DNA of 39,688 nucleotides from an uncultured Caulobacterales bacterium (GCA_903900155.1 CAIUMD010000033.1:1-39688); one strand, 5' to 3'; positions 10,884-21,266 are shown, numbered from the stretch's first letter. The notes: generated from the letters alone by a model not told the origin. Numbers and translations: made by a program.

Positions 10884-10907
10884 GGACATAAAGATATCTT
10901 TATGTCC
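10884..10907. promoter_or_regulatory. 24-bp perfect palindrome, likely operator of the metF-metH operon regulator
   Basis: The core ATAAAGATATCTTTAT lies inside a 24-bp perfect inverted repeat (10884-10907, centre 10895/10896). It is strikingly A+T-rich for this genome and ends 2 bp before the start codon of the ArsR-methyltransferase gene. The position and symmetry suit a homodimeric ArsR repressor that autoregulates. SahR-type sites in proteobacteria are A+T-rich palindromes, but I am not quoting a published consensus. Confidence 0.8.
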
Positions 10908-10924
10908 GATTTGGCAAGAGAATA

Positions 10925-11299
10925 TTATGCCTCGGGTGAAGCCTTGGCCGGCTGCCAGAGCTCAATCTTGACCCCCGCGGGATCCAGAAGCCAGGCGAAA
11001 CGGCCCATGCCGCCCTCGTCCTGATGGCCCAGCGCCTCGACGCCCTCGGCGGCGGCCTTGGCCAGCACGCCGTCGATATCATCGACTATGAAATTGATCA
11101 TGAACGGCGCGGTCGACGGCGCGAAATATTGGGTGTCGGCGGCGAAGGGCGACCAGTTGGTCGTGGTCTTGGGCTGCTTGAAGATCGCCCCGCCCCACGA
11201 ATGGATGTCGAAGCCCAGCACGCGGGCGTACCAGTCGCGCACGGCGGCCGGATCCTCGGCCTTGAAGAAGATCCCGCCCAGACCCAGCACCTTGGCCAT
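10925..11299 (-). CDS. VOC/glyoxalase-fold protein
   Basis: A 124-residue single-domain protein of the vicinal oxygen chelate superfamily. Signs are GLGGIFFKAEDPAAVRDWYARVLGFDIHSWGGAIF near the start, FMINFIVDDIDGVLAKAAAEGVEAL in the middle, and FAWLLDPAGVKIELWQP at the end, with the terminal Glu that often binds metal. I chose ATG 11299 because GAGGGG precedes it and the domain begins there; the open frame upstream to 11428 has no family match. The function is probably a small-molecule lyase, dioxygenase or binding protein and cannot be narrowed. It lies upstream of the metF operon on the same strand, and the operator lies between them, so it is probably a separate unit. Confidence 0.82.
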   Translation of the reverse strand: MAKVLGLGGIFFKAEDPAAVRDWYARVLGFDIHSWGGAIFKQPKTTTNWSPFAADTQYFAPSTAPFMINFIVDDIDGVLAKAAAEGVEALGHQDEGGMGRFAWLLDPAGVKIELWQPAKASPEA

Positions 11300-11636
11300 C
11301 GCTACCCCTCCAGCGCGTTCGCCCACGCCTCGGACCACCTTAGCAGAGGCCATAGCGCGATGATCAAGTCGGCTCCGCGAACTGCAAGATTGGCGCTTCG
11401 CCCGCATGCTAAGCCGGCTGATGACCATGCCCTACAAGGCCTCTCAAACTCGGTGCGGCGCGATCGACCAACAGGTCACCTCTGCTTCGCCTAAGGGCTT
11501 CGACGCGTCCTTGCCCTCCCCAGCCTAGAGCCCGGACGCCATCCCGCGCTTCATGCGCGGGATGGCAGGGTAAGGGCTGAGGGTCGCCCTTACCCACACG
11601 TCTCCGCCAGTACGCCGGCGACCGAAAGGAACGCGG
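11300..11636. other. 337-bp intergenic stretch with two hairpins, no gene seen
   Basis: No ORF here carries a recognisable domain or a good ribosome site. The stretch holds the VOC gene promoter region at its left side and two strong hairpins near 11538-11595 at its right, downstream of the D-2-hydroxyacid dehydrogenase. The rest shows nothing I can name. Confidence 0.6.
11538..11595 (-). terminator. Two tandem hairpins after the D-2-hydroxyacid dehydrogenase gene
   Basis: Hairpin one (11538-11566) has perfect 12-bp arms GCCATCCCGCGC/GCGCGGGATGGC and a 5-nt loop. Hairpin two (11568-11595) has perfect 10-bp arms GGGTAAGGGC/GCCCTTACCC around 8 nt. They lie 41 bp past the minus-strand stop. There is no U-run, so they act as a terminator, an mRNA 3' stabiliser or a small dispersed palindrome. 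Confidence 0.5.
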
Positions 11637-12626
11637 TCAGGCCGCGACCGGCGTGGCCAGGGGTTCGCCGTGGAAGTAGCGCCGCAGGTTCTCCAGGGTC
11701 AGGCTGACCATGGCCGGGATGCTGTCCAGCGTCGCGCCGGCCGTGTGCGGGGTCAGCACGGTATGCGGCACGCCCACCCAGCGCGCGGCCGGGGTCGGCT
11801 CCTGCGCGTAGACGTCCAGCGCCGCCATGCCCAGCGCGCCGCTCTTCAGCGCCTCGATCAGGGCGTCCTCGTCGATCAGGGCGCCGCGCGCGACATTGAC
11901 GATCAGCCCCTGGGGCCCGACCGCCTCGATGACGGCCTTGTTGATCAGGTGATGGTTCGAGACGTCCGAGCGCGAGCAGACCACCAGCACGTCGCTTTCC
12001 CGGGCCAGGGCCAGCAGGCTGTCGGCGCGGGGATAGTCGCTCTCCTTGGGGCGCGGGCCCCACCAGGCGACCTTCATCTCGAAGGCCCGCAGACGCGTGG
12101 CCACCGCCTCGCCGATATGGCCCAGGCCGACGATGCCGACCTTGCGGCCGCGCAGGCCATGGCGCGGCGCCATGCGCTCGGCATGGGTCCAGTGGCCCGA
12201 GCGCAGGCGATGGTCGCCCTCGACGATGCCGCGCCAGGCGGCCAAAACGAGGCCCACCGCGTGGTCGGCGACGTCGGCGGCGTTCAGGCCCGTCGAGTGG
12301 GTCACGGCGATGCCGTGCGCCTTGCACCACGGCACGTCGACGCCGTCATAGCCGACGCTCACGCAGGCGATCAGGCCCAGCTGCGGCATCTCCGACAGCA
12401 TGTCGCGAGAGAGCGCGAACTCGCCGGCGTGGACGATGGCCCGCACGCGCCGCCCCGGCCCCTCCAGGAAGGCCATCCTGTCCGGATAGTCCCACAGCCG
12501 ATGCACCGCGTAGGCGCTCTCCAGCAGCGGCTGCAGCGGCAGCAGCATTTCGTGCGAGAGCAGGATGTGGGGCTTGTCGCCAATGACCTTGTCAGAGGCA
12601 GTTTGGTCAGGGGCAGTTTGGGGCAT
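11637..12626 (-). CDS. D-2-hydroxyacid dehydrogenase (NAD(P)-dependent)
   Basis: A 329-residue cytosolic oxidoreductase. It has the split catalytic/NAD-binding layout: NAD motif GLGHIG (167-172), catalytic Arg in VNVARGALID (R247), Glu in DVYAQEP (E276) and His in LTPHTAG (H294). The position after the second NAD beta strand reads GPRPK, which is compatible with NADPH-preferring glyoxylate/hydroxypyruvate reductases, but specificity is not certain. It would reduce 2-ketoacids such as glyoxylate or hydroxypyruvate. ATG 12626 has a GGGAGA Shine-Dalgarno. It is a single gene, divergent from the small secreted protein at 12870, with tandem hairpins downstream. Confidence 0.92.
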   Translation of the reverse strand: MPQTAPDQTASDKVIGDKPHILLSHEMLLPLQPLLESAYAVHRLWDYPDRMAFLEGPGRRVRAIVHAGEFALSRDMLSEMPQLGLIACVSVGYDGVDVPWCKAHGIAVTHSTGLNAADVADHAVGLVLAAWRGIVEGDHRLRSGHWTHAERMAPRHGLRGRKVGIVGLGHIGEAVATRLRAFEMKVAWWGPRPKESDYPRADSLLALARESDVLVVCSRSDVSNHHLINKAVIEAVGPQGLIVNVARGALIDEDALIEALKSGALGMAALDVYAQEPTPAARWVGVPHTVLTPHTAGATLDSIPAMVSLTLENLRRYFHGEPLATPVAA

Positions 12627-12869
12627 GCTGTCTCCCTGGGGCGGGACAATCGTCTTGCGGACCTGAAGCTACTCCTCTGGGAGCGCTTATCCAGAGCTAA
12701 GCAGGGAGCGACCTATCGCCAGCCCCCCTCCCGACGATGTGAAACATCCCGCCAAGAACCCGGCCAAAGCGTGGCGCCCCTTTGGCAAGGCCAAGCTGTG
12801 AACAACCGTCGCCTCAGCGGGTTTTGCTAGCGGCGCCACACCGGCGCTTCCAGGTCTGGAGAAACCCCG

Positions 12870-13271
12870 ATGTTGACCAAGACGCTCGCCGCGGCCGCGG
12901 CGCTTTCGCTGCTGGTCGCCGGCGGCGAGGCTCTCGCCGCCCAGAAGACCTCGACCACCATGGCCGGCCCCAAGCAGCCGATCCCCTACGACCAGCTCAA
13001 CGCCTATATGAAGGCCTCGGCCAAGACGCGGGCCAGCAAGGACTGGTGGGCGGGCCAGGCCTCGACCGGCATGTCGACGGACACCGCCGCGACCGCGCCG
13101 GCCCCGGCCGGCGATCCGGCGGCGACGCCGATGCCCGACACGGCCGTTAACCCGACGCCCAGCGCCGCGCCGCCCAGCCTGCCGGTGACGCCGCCGGTCA
13201 ACGCCACCCCGCAGACCGGCGACCCGACCCTGCCGAACCAACCGGTTCCGGATCCGGCCGCGCCGAAATAG
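12870..13271 (+). CDS. Small secreted proline/alanine-rich protein of unknown function
   Basis: A 133-residue protein with a cleavable signal peptide (MLTKTLAAAAALSLLVAGGEALAA). A short conserved-looking part follows (PIPYDQLNAYMKASAKTRASKDWWAG), then a low-complexity tail rich in Pro, Ala and Thr to the end. No domain is recognised. It is probably periplasmic, with an extended tail that may span or bind the cell wall (inference). ATG 12870 is preceded by GGAGAAACCCCG. The 243-bp gap to the divergent dehydrogenase presumably holds both promoters. The GC-rich opposite-strand frames here are shadows. Confidence 0.75.
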   Translation: MLTKTLAAAAALSLLVAGGEALAAQKTSTTMAGPKQPIPYDQLNAYMKASAKTRASKDWWAGQASTGMSTDTAATAPAPAGDPAATPMPDTAVNPTPSAAPPSLPVTPPVNATPQTGDPTLPNQPVPDPAAPK

Positions 13272-13366
13272 CCAGGACGGCCCAGGGCGGCTCAGCCGAA
13301 CACTGCTACAGATGCACTATTTCTAGCTGAGTTCGGCAATCTGGGATTTGCGCGACCGGGCGCAAA

Positions 13367-13394
13367 AAAGGCGACGGCCGCAGCCGTCGCCTTT
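13367..13394 (-). terminator. Intrinsic terminator of ettA
   Basis: Perfect 12-bp arms AAAGGCGACGGC/GCCGTCGCCTTT with a CGCA loop. On the minus strand the stem is followed by a T-run (A-run at 13364-13369 on plus), 25 bp after the ettA stop. It may also serve the convergent plus gene ending at 13271. Confidence 0.85.
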
Positions 13395-13418
13395 CCGGGT
13401 CGTCCCTGACGCCGCGCC

Positions 13419-15086
<1,668 letters not shown>

Positions 15087-15221
15087 GAGGGCTCGCGTTC
15101 TCGCTGGACGAGGGTTTCGGGGATTGGCCGCTGAAATAGCGGTCCGGGCCGCTTCGCGCAATCGTGGCGGGGGCGGATCGACCTTTCGACGATAGCGCCG
15201 CCGTCATGGTTTAGTCGCACC

Positions 15222-15234
15222 ACTGTCCGACAGT
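15222..15234. promoter_or_regulatory. Short inverted repeat upstream of TonB receptor
   Basis: ACTGTC-C-GACAGT is a perfect 6-bp inverted repeat about 92 bp before the receptor start and 136 bp before the divergent ettA start. The size suits a dimeric regulator site. No family is assigned. Confidence 0.3.
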
Positions 15235-15326
15235 CGACACAAGATCGTCGCCGCGCCGTCGTCGACCACTGTTAGCCGAGCACCCCAGATCGACGTCTCT
15301 CCGCGTCGGCAAGGGGAAAAGAAGCT

Positions 15327-17630
15327 ATGAAAAACCATCTCATGCTGGGCGCCGCCGTCAGCGCGCTCCTGTTCGCCGGCCACGCCTTCGCCGCCGAGAC
15401 CGCCGCCGACGCCGCGCCGGCCGCCGCAGCGCCCGCCGAAGCCTCGGAAGTCGACGCCGTCATCGTCATCGGCCAGGGCCAGAGCCGCCAGGTCCAGACG
15501 CTGAAGAGCGACGCCATCGGCCTGGAAGCCGCCGGCACCAGCGCCCTGAAGGCCGTCGACAAGCTGCCGGGCGTCACCTTCCAGTCGGCTGATGCGTTCG
15601 GCGCGTACGAGTGGTCGACCCGCATCTCGATCCGTGGCTTCAACCAGAACCAGCTGGGCTTCACCCTGGACGGCGTGCCGCTGGGCGACATGACCTACGG
15701 CAACCACAACGGCCTGCACATCAGCCGCGCCGTCGCCACCGAGAATATGGGCCGCGTCGAGCTGGCCCAGGGCGCGGGCGCCCTCGGCACCGCCTCGACC
15801 TCGAACCTGGGCGGCACGCTGCAGTTCTTCTCGCGCGATCCGCAATCGACCATGGGCGGCGAGATCGACGTCACCGGCGGCTCGGACAGCATGCGCCGCG
15901 TGTTCGGCCGTTTCGAGACCGGCGCCATCGAACAGCTGGGCGGCCTGCGCGGCTACATCTCGGTCGCCGACCAGAAGGCCGACAAGTGGAAGGGCGGCGG
16001 CGAGCAGAAGCAGCGCCAGTACGACCTGAAGGTCGTGATGCCGCTGGGCGACCGCGGCGAGCTGACCGGCTTCTACCACCGCTCGGAACGTCGTGAGCAG
16101 GACTACCAGGACCTGTCGTTCGACATGATCCGTCGCCTGGGCCGCAACTGGGACAACACCCAGCCCAACTGGGCCCTGGCCATCGCCGCCGCCCGCGCCT
16201 ACCAGACCGGGACCGCCCTGCCCGCGCCGTTCGCTACCGTCGACGACGCCTACTATGCCGGCGCCGGCATCCGCGACGACGATCTGTTCGGCGCCAAGCT
16301 GAACCTGGACGTCACCGACAACGTCAAGCTGGACGTCACCGCCTACGAGCACAAGAACAGGGGCCAGGGCCTGTGGTACACGCCCTACACGATCACCCCG
16401 GGCTTTGGCGCGGCCGGCTCGGACGCCGCCCCGCTGTCGATCCGCACCACCGAGTATAACATCGATCGCGGCGGCATCACCGCCGGCCTGACGATCGATG
16501 TCGGCGCCCACCGCATCGGCGGCGGCGTCTGGTACGAGATCAACAACTTCAACCAGGCCCGCCGCTTCTACGGCGAGACGATCTCCAAGCCCTCGCGCAA
16601 CTCGCTGGACTTCCAGGAGAACCCGTTCTTCACCCAGTGGCAGTACCGCTTCGAGACCAAGACCACCGTCGCCCACCTGGAAGACGAGTGGACGATCACC
16701 GACGCCTTCAAGATCAATTTCGGCTTCAAGTCGATGAAGGTGACCAACGCCGTGACCACCGTCGCCGGCAACCCGCTGACGGGCCAGATCGAGAGCAAGG
16801 ACAACTTCCTGCCGCAGGCCGGCTTCGTCTGGAAGACCACGCCGGACTTCGAAATCTTCGGCGGCTACACCGAGAACATGGGAGCCTACGTCTCGGCGGC
16901 CACTTCGGGTCCGTTCAGCTCGCTGAACCAGGCCAATGTCGACTACGTCGCCACCAAGCTGAAGCCGGAAAGCTCCAAGACCTTCGAAGGCGGCGCGCGC
17001 TATCGCACCGACCGCTTCCAAGGCGTGGTCGCCGTCTATAGCGTGGCCTTCAACAACCGCATCCTGGCGGTGCAGCAGGGTTCGTCGATCCAGGGCAACG
17101 CCCCGGTGCTGTCGAACGTCGGCTCGGTCGCGACCAAGGGCGTCGAACTGGCCGGCACCTACCGCATCACCGACGCCTGGAGCCTGTACGGCGCCTACAC
17201 CTACAACGACTCCAAGTACGACAACGACGTCGTCTCGCTGGACGGCAAGCTGCAGGCCCGCACCAAGGGCAAGACCGTGGTCAACACGCCCAAGAACATC
17301 TTCAAGGGCGAACTGGCGTTCGACCAGGCCGGCTTCTTCGCCAAGCTGGGCGTGGCCTATACCGACAAGCGCTACTACACCTACGAGAACATCGGCGGTC
17401 AGGTCCCCTCGACCACCGTCGCCGACCTGACCCTGGGCTACCGCTTCGCGGAAGACAGCTGGGGCAAGGGCTTCCAGATCCAGGCCAACATCACCAACCT
17501 GACCGACAAGGACTACATCTCGACGATCGGTTCGGGCGGTTTCGTCAACAGCGACCCCAAGGGCGAAGCCATGACGGTGCTGCCGGCCCCGCCGCGTCAG
17601 TTCTACGTGTCGATCAAGAAGTCGTTCTAA
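15327..17630 (+). CDS. TonB-dependent outer-membrane receptor
   Basis: A 767-residue outer-membrane receptor. The signal peptide is MKNHLMLGAAVSALLFAGHAFA; a TonB-box-like EVDAVIVIGQ follows near 41-50. The plug domain shows LPGVTFQS, IRGFNQNQLGFTLDGVPLGDM and GTASTSNLGGTLQFFS. A long beta-barrel ends in the aromatic KKSF, as expected for barrel insertion. It would import a scarce ligand by TonB energy. The strand layout looks closest to siderophore/citrate-type receptors, but I cannot name the ligand and no transporter genes are beside it. AAGGGGAAAAGAAG is the ribosome site. The gene stands alone between ettA (divergent) and a strong terminator at 17654. Confidence 0.93.
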   Translation: MKNHLMLGAAVSALLFAGHAFAAETAADAAPAAAAPAEASEVDAVIVIGQGQSRQVQTLKSDAIGLEAAGTSALKAVDKLPGVTFQSADAFGAYEWSTRISIRGFNQNQLGFTLDGVPLGDMTYGNHNGLHISRAVATENMGRVELAQGAGALGTASTSNLGGTLQFFSRDPQSTMGGEIDVTGGSDSMRRVFGRFETGAIEQLGGLRGYISVADQKADKWKGGGEQKQRQYDLKVVMPLGDRGELTGFYHRSERREQDYQDLSFDMIRRLGRNWDNTQPNWALAIAAARAYQTGTALPAPFATVDDAYYAGAGIRDDDLFGAKLNLDVTDNVKLDVTAYEHKNRGQGLWYTPYTITPGFGAAGSDAAPLSIRTTEYNIDRGGITAGLTIDVGAHRIGGGVWYEINNFNQARRFYGETISKPSRNSLDFQENPFFTQWQYRFETKTTVAHLEDEWTITDAFKINFGFKSMKVTNAVTTVAGNPLTGQIESKDNFLPQAGFVWKTTPDFEIFGGYTENMGAYVSAATSGPFSSLNQANVDYVATKLKPESSKTFEGGARYRTDRFQGVVAVYSVAFNNRILAVQQGSSIQGNAPVLSNVGSVATKGVELAGTYRITDAWSLYGAYTYNDSKYDNDVVSLDGKLQARTKGKTVVNTPKNIFKGELAFDQAGFFAKLGVAYTDKRYYTYENIGGQVPSTTVADLTLGYRFAEDSWGKGFQIQANITNLTDKDYISTIGSGGFVNSDPKGEAMTVLPAPPRQFYVSIKKSF

Positions 17631-17653
17631 GATCCGCTGAGATCGAAACGACG

Positions 17654-17684
17654 AAGGCCGGGAGGGCGACCTCCCGGCCTTTTT
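17654..17684 (+). terminator. Intrinsic terminator of the TonB receptor gene
   Basis: Perfect 12-bp arms AAGGCCGGGAGG/CCTCCCGGCCTT with a GCGA tetraloop, followed by a T-run (17680-17684), 24 bp after the receptor stop. Confidence 0.9.
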
Positions 17685-17698
17685 CGCGCCTGGCGTTC

Positions 17699-17748
17699 AG
17701 CGCCCCCTCCGTCACGATGCCAATACGCGACGAGACGGAGGGGGCGCT
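17699..17748 (-). terminator. 15-bp perfect stem after the PepSY gene
   Basis: Arms AGCGCCCCCTCCGTC (17699-17713) and GACGGAGGGGGCGCT (17734-17748) pair perfectly around a 20-nt loop, 6 bp downstream of the minus-strand stop at 17755. There is no U-run, so it is a transcript-end hairpin of uncertain mechanism. Confidence 0.55.
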
Positions 17749-17754
17749 TCGGGC

Positions 17755-18858
17755 TTAAGCCGCCTGAGCCACGACCTTCAGCTTCGGCTTCCTGCGCTTC
17801 GGCGCGCCCGCCGGGTTGCCCCAGAAGGTCACCACCGCCAGCGTGCCGAGCAGGGTCAGCGCCAGGCCCGAGACCGTCATCACCAGGCGATAAGGCAGAC
17901 CGCCGACCTTGGCCGCGTGCAGCGGGAAGTCGAGATTGGCGATGCGCGAGCCCAGCGGCATGGCCTGGGCGTCGCGGCTGGCGACCATCTTGCCGGTCGC
18001 CGGATCGAACCAGACCATGCTGCGGCCGTTGGGCAGCCACTCCGCCTGTTGGCGCAGGCGGATGCCGATCAGCCCGCCCGCCTTGGCCGGCAGGCCGATG
18101 GTCCGCACCTCGGCGCCGGGGAAGCGGGCCTGGGCCTGGGCGACCACCTTGGTCCAGTCCAGGTCCTTGGCCAGCTTGCCGCCCTTGATCTTAGGGGCCG
18201 CCGAGGCCTTCTCCATCACCGCCGCCGACGAGAACGGCGCGCGCAGGGCGTTGGAAAACCACTTGAGATTCATCGCCGCGCCGGTGGCCAGCGACAGGAT
18301 CAAGAGCGGCGCGATCAGTACGCCCAGGTCCCTGTGATGATGGACGATCGCCGCGCGCTTCATCATCTGCGGCCACAGGCGCAGGTGGAACATCCGCCGC
18401 GTCGGCCACCACAGGATCAGGCCGGTGATGACGAAGCCCAGACCCGCCAGGCCGGCGACGCCGCCGACGATCTCGCCCGCGTCCCCGTTGAACAGTTTGC
18501 GGTGGAGGTCGAACAGCCAGGCCTCGGGCCGGGCCCAGTTGGACGTCCAGGCCTGGACGATGTTCCCGTCCTGGTCGGCGAAGGCCGCCTGCTGTTCCTT
18601 CTTGTAGGCCAGCTTGTGCAGGCCCATCCGCTCGGTCGCCAGCACGATCGAGCGCGGCCGGTCCTTGGCGGCGAAAACCTTGGTCGCCATCGCCCCCAGG
18701 GTCGCCGCGTCCTGCCTCTGGGCGTCGGCGGCGTGGGGCAAGGTGGCGCGCAGGAAGGCGTCCTCGTGCACCAGCAGCGCCCCGGTGAAGCCCAGCAGCG
18801 CCAGCAGCAGTCCGATCAGGCCGCCGGTCCAGCGGTGCAGCAGGCGCAGGATTTTCAT
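17755..18858 (-). CDS. PepSY-associated inner-membrane protein (iron-uptake linked)
   Basis: A 367-residue membrane protein of the PepSY-TM/PiuB family. It starts LLHRWTGGLIGLLLALLGFTGALLVHEDAFL (the H-R-W helix is the family hallmark), with further membrane segments near 155-180 (GLAGLGFVITGLILWWPTRR), 205-225 and 325-350. PepSY-like periplasmic parts lie between them (for example LDWTKVVAQAQARFPGAEV, MVWFDPATGKMV). ATG 18858 shares one base with the stop of the upstream receptor (TGATG), so translation is coupled. Relatives next to siderophore receptors are thought to reduce ferric siderophores or help iron release at the inner membrane. That role is inferred from context. Confidence 0.88.
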   Translation of the reverse strand: MKILRLLHRWTGGLIGLLLALLGFTGALLVHEDAFLRATLPHAADAQRQDAATLGAMATKVFAAKDRPRSIVLATERMGLHKLAYKKEQQAAFADQDGNIVQAWTSNWARPEAWLFDLHRKLFNGDAGEIVGGVAGLAGLGFVITGLILWWPTRRMFHLRLWPQMMKRAAIVHHHRDLGVLIAPLLILSLATGAAMNLKWFSNALRAPFSSAAVMEKASAAPKIKGGKLAKDLDWTKVVAQAQARFPGAEVRTIGLPAKAGGLIGIRLRQQAEWLPNGRSMVWFDPATGKMVASRDAQAMPLGSRIANLDFPLHAAKVGGLPYRLVMTVSGLALTLLGTLAVVTFWGNPAGAPKRRKPKLKVVAQAA

Positions 18859-20996
18859 CAGAAGCGGGCTTCCCAGCCGAGGGTCACGGTGCGGCCACGG
18901 CCGGCATAGAACTTGTCCTTGGTCGGCAGGCTCGTGTCCGAATAATAGGTCATGTACTGCTTGTCGAAGAGGTTCTGGACGCCCAGCGACACCGCCCCGA
19001 CCGGCAACGCGTAGCGCACGAAGGCGTCGGCGACCGTGTAGCCCTCGAAGTCGTCCTTCACGAGCGCGGTCTGCATGTTGCGCGACATGAATTTCTGCAC
19101 CTGGGCGCGGAAGCCCCACTTGCCGGTCTGGTAGTCGGCGGCCAGGTTCAGGCGGTCGGGCGAGATGTTCGCACCGTCCAGATAGGTGTCCAGCGTGCCA
19201 TCGGCGTTGGTGTCGGTCTTGCCGCGCAGACGGGCATAGCCGCCCGACACGTCCAGGCCCGGGACCGGGGTCTTGGCCCTGACGTTCACTTCCAGGCCCT
19301 CGATGGCGACCTTCTGGCGCTGGACGTCGAAGATGCCGCCGGCGTTCTTGACCAGCAGCTGGCCAAGATCCGACGACGACCAGAAATAGGCGACGCTGGC
19401 GTCGATCGGGCCGCGCTTGTACTCGGCGCCCAGTTCGCGATTGTTCGATACGATTGGCTCGACGGCTAGGTAGGTGTCGACATCGACATTGGCCACGTTG
19501 ATGGCGCGCAGGATGCGGCCGACGTCCGGCACGGTGTAGCCCTCGGCATAGCTGCCATAGAAGCGGACGCCCTTGGCCGGTTCGAAGACGACGCCGCCGT
19601 TCGCCAGGGTCGCCTTGAAGTCGGGATTGCCCCCGCCGACCTTGCGCGCGCCGTAGAAGGCCAGGGTGGTGAAGTCGTCGACCTTCAGCTGGACGTTCTC
19701 GAAGCGGACGCCGCCGGCCAGGCGCAGCTTGCCGTCGAACAGGGCGTAGTTGCCCTGCACGAACGGGGCGACGCTCTCGAACTTGGTCGGCGGCACCCAG
19801 GCGCGGCCCGTGGCGACCAGCATCTGGGCGGTCGTGTCGGTCAGGGCGTCGACGCCGACGGTGGCCGTCAGGTCCTTGATGCCCGGCACGGTGCGCTCGT
19901 AGTTGACGCGCGCGCCCAGCTTGCGCGAGCGGTTCGAGGACTGGTCGAACAGCGTGCCGGCCGGCGCGATGCTGACGTCCTGGAAGGTGGCGTTCCTGTC
20001 GCCGCCGAAGGTGTCGCGCGAGCGGTTGAAGAACAGCTGGGCGGTGAAGTTGCCGCCATACAGGTCGCTGGTCAGCTGGGCCGAGACGGTCTCGACGCGG
20101 TTGGCGGCCGGGATGCCGGGCACGACGCCGCGCATCGACGTGGTCGGCAGACGCGTGGCGCGGTTGCCGTCCGTCGGGGCCACAGCCGCGCCGGTGACAG
20201 TCACGTAGTCGCCGTCGCCCTTCAGCTCGAAGCGGTTGGCGACCAGGTCCAGGCGGGTGTTCTCGGCGATCTGCCAGCCGAAGCGGCCAAACACCGACAG
20301 GGTCTTGGAATCCTGGACGTCGCCTTGGGTGTTGTCCATGCCGATGCGGCGGCCATTGGCGTCATAGAAGGCGCCGCGGGCGTCATAGGCCACGCCGACC
20401 GTGGCGTCGAAATCCCCCTCCCGCCAGCCGACCAGGCCGGCCAGCTTGCCGCCGACCGCGTCGCCCAGCTTGTGGGCCAGGGTGGTCTGGGCCAGCACCT
20501 TGCCCGAGACGCCGTCCTGCTTGGGCGGGCCGACCGTCACCTGGTTCACTACCCCGCCGGTGGCGCCGATCCCCTGCAGGGCGTTGGAGCCGTAGATCAG
20601 CTCGACGCGGTCGATGAAGAACGGGTCGATCGTGTAGCCGTCGCGCGCGCCGTCGCGGATCGGGGTCGACTGCGGGATGCCGTTGATGGCGTACAGCGGC
20701 GAGCGGCCGCGCAGGCTCTCGCCCGAGCCCGACAGCTTCTGGCGCGTGGGCGAAAACGACGGCGACAGGGTCGAGATCGCGTCGACGATCGAGCCGCTGA
20801 TGGCCACCTGCTGGCCCAGGGTCTCGTTGTCGACCACGTCCACGGTCAGCGGCAGGGCGCTGGCCGGCAGGCTGGTGCGCGCGGCGGTGATCACCACCTG
20901 GTCGACATCGGTCCCGCTCGACTGCGCACGAGCGGCGGTGGCGCAGGCCAGGGCCAATACCGAGACGGCGGCGAGACGGGCGGCTTGAGACGACAT
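18858..20996 (-). CDS. TonB-dependent siderophore-type receptor, Fur-box controlled
   Basis: A 712-residue outer-membrane receptor. Signal peptide MSSQAARLAAVSVLALACATAARA, TonB box DVDQVVITA, plug with LRGRSPLYAINGIPQSTPIRDGA and IDRVELIYGSNALQGIGATGGVVNQVT, then a beta-barrel ending LGWEARF (terminal Phe). I chose ATG 20996 because the signal peptide starts there; the frame runs further upstream to 21275 but crosses the Fur-like box and has no family look. The downstream PepSY membrane gene overlaps its stop. Together with the Fur-like site this points to ferric-siderophore uptake. The ligand is unknown. Confidence 0.92.
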   Translation of the reverse strand: MSSQAARLAAVSVLALACATAARAQSSGTDVDQVVITAARTSLPASALPLTVDVVDNETLGQQVAISGSIVDAISTLSPSFSPTRQKLSGSGESLRGRSPLYAINGIPQSTPIRDGARDGYTIDPFFIDRVELIYGSNALQGIGATGGVVNQVTVGPPKQDGVSGKVLAQTTLAHKLGDAVGGKLAGLVGWREGDFDATVGVAYDARGAFYDANGRRIGMDNTQGDVQDSKTLSVFGRFGWQIAENTRLDLVANRFELKGDGDYVTVTGAAVAPTDGNRATRLPTTSMRGVVPGIPAANRVETVSAQLTSDLYGGNFTAQLFFNRSRDTFGGDRNATFQDVSIAPAGTLFDQSSNRSRKLGARVNYERTVPGIKDLTATVGVDALTDTTAQMLVATGRAWVPPTKFESVAPFVQGNYALFDGKLRLAGGVRFENVQLKVDDFTTLAFYGARKVGGGNPDFKATLANGGVVFEPAKGVRFYGSYAEGYTVPDVGRILRAINVANVDVDTYLAVEPIVSNNRELGAEYKRGPIDASVAYFWSSSDLGQLLVKNAGGIFDVQRQKVAIEGLEVNVRAKTPVPGLDVSGGYARLRGKTDTNADGTLDTYLDGANISPDRLNLAADYQTGKWGFRAQVQKFMSRNMQTALVKDDFEGYTVADAFVRYALPVGAVSLGVQNLFDKQYMTYYSDTSLPTKDKFYAGRGRTVTLGWEARF

Positions 20997-21041
20997 GGGC
21001 GCGAGATCCGGACAGCGAAGGTCCGGCGGCGGGTATAACTT

Positions 21042-21058
21042 TTGCGACTGATTTGCAA
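21042..21058 (-). promoter_or_regulatory. Fur-box-like palindrome before the receptor-PepSY operon
   Basis: On the minus strand the site reads TTGCAAATCAGTCGCAA, a near-perfect 17-bp palindrome (TTGC-A-x-x-T...GCAA). It is of the shape seen for alphaproteobacterial Fur sites and lies 46 bp upstream of ATG 20996. Iron repression of the operon is inferred. Confidence 0.65.
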
Positions 21059-21166
21059 TATCGAAGATCGAAACGGCGACGCTTCGCTTCCATGACCTCC
21101 CGGTCATGTCGCGCTCGCGCGGCCTGCGCCAGCCCAGTTTACAGAGGTCGCTCGGGGGAGAGATCC

Positions 21167-21266
21167 ATGAACTCCAGACGCCGGACCTTCCTGGCCCGGC
21201 GCCTTCGGCCTGTCGATCGACGCGGTCGAGGCCGCGACCTTCCCGACCCAGGATCAGAAGCAATAA
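21167..21266 (+). pseudogene. Possible remnant of a Tat-signal secreted protein
   Basis: A strong ribosome site (GGGGGAGAG) precedes ATG 21167, which reads MNSRRRTFLAR, a typical twin-arginine start. Right after, a different frame reads AFGLSIDAVEAATFPTQDQKQ followed by TAA (21264-21266), which looks like natural protein sequence. A deletion plus a frame change between the two would explain this. It is weak evidence; chance is possible. The piece sits in a 574-bp stretch between the Fur-controlled receptor and the SGNH gene. Confidence 0.3.

Noticed and set aside
10908..11300. Riboswitch (SAM, SAH or cobalamin) controlling the metF-metH operon
   Set aside because: The regulator's start codon is preceded at 2 bp by a DNA palindrome and no conserved riboswitch core could be seen; the VOC gene fills most of the upstream DNA.
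11300..11636. Small protein genes in the gap (for example minus-strand 11409-11597)
   Set aside because: No Shine-Dalgarno, no domain, and the 3' part coincides with the tandem hairpins.
15204..17021. 605-codon minus-strand frame opposite the TonB receptor
   Set aside because: Same G+C shadow effect; composition is Gly/Val/Asp/Arg low complexity and the plus strand encodes an intact receptor.
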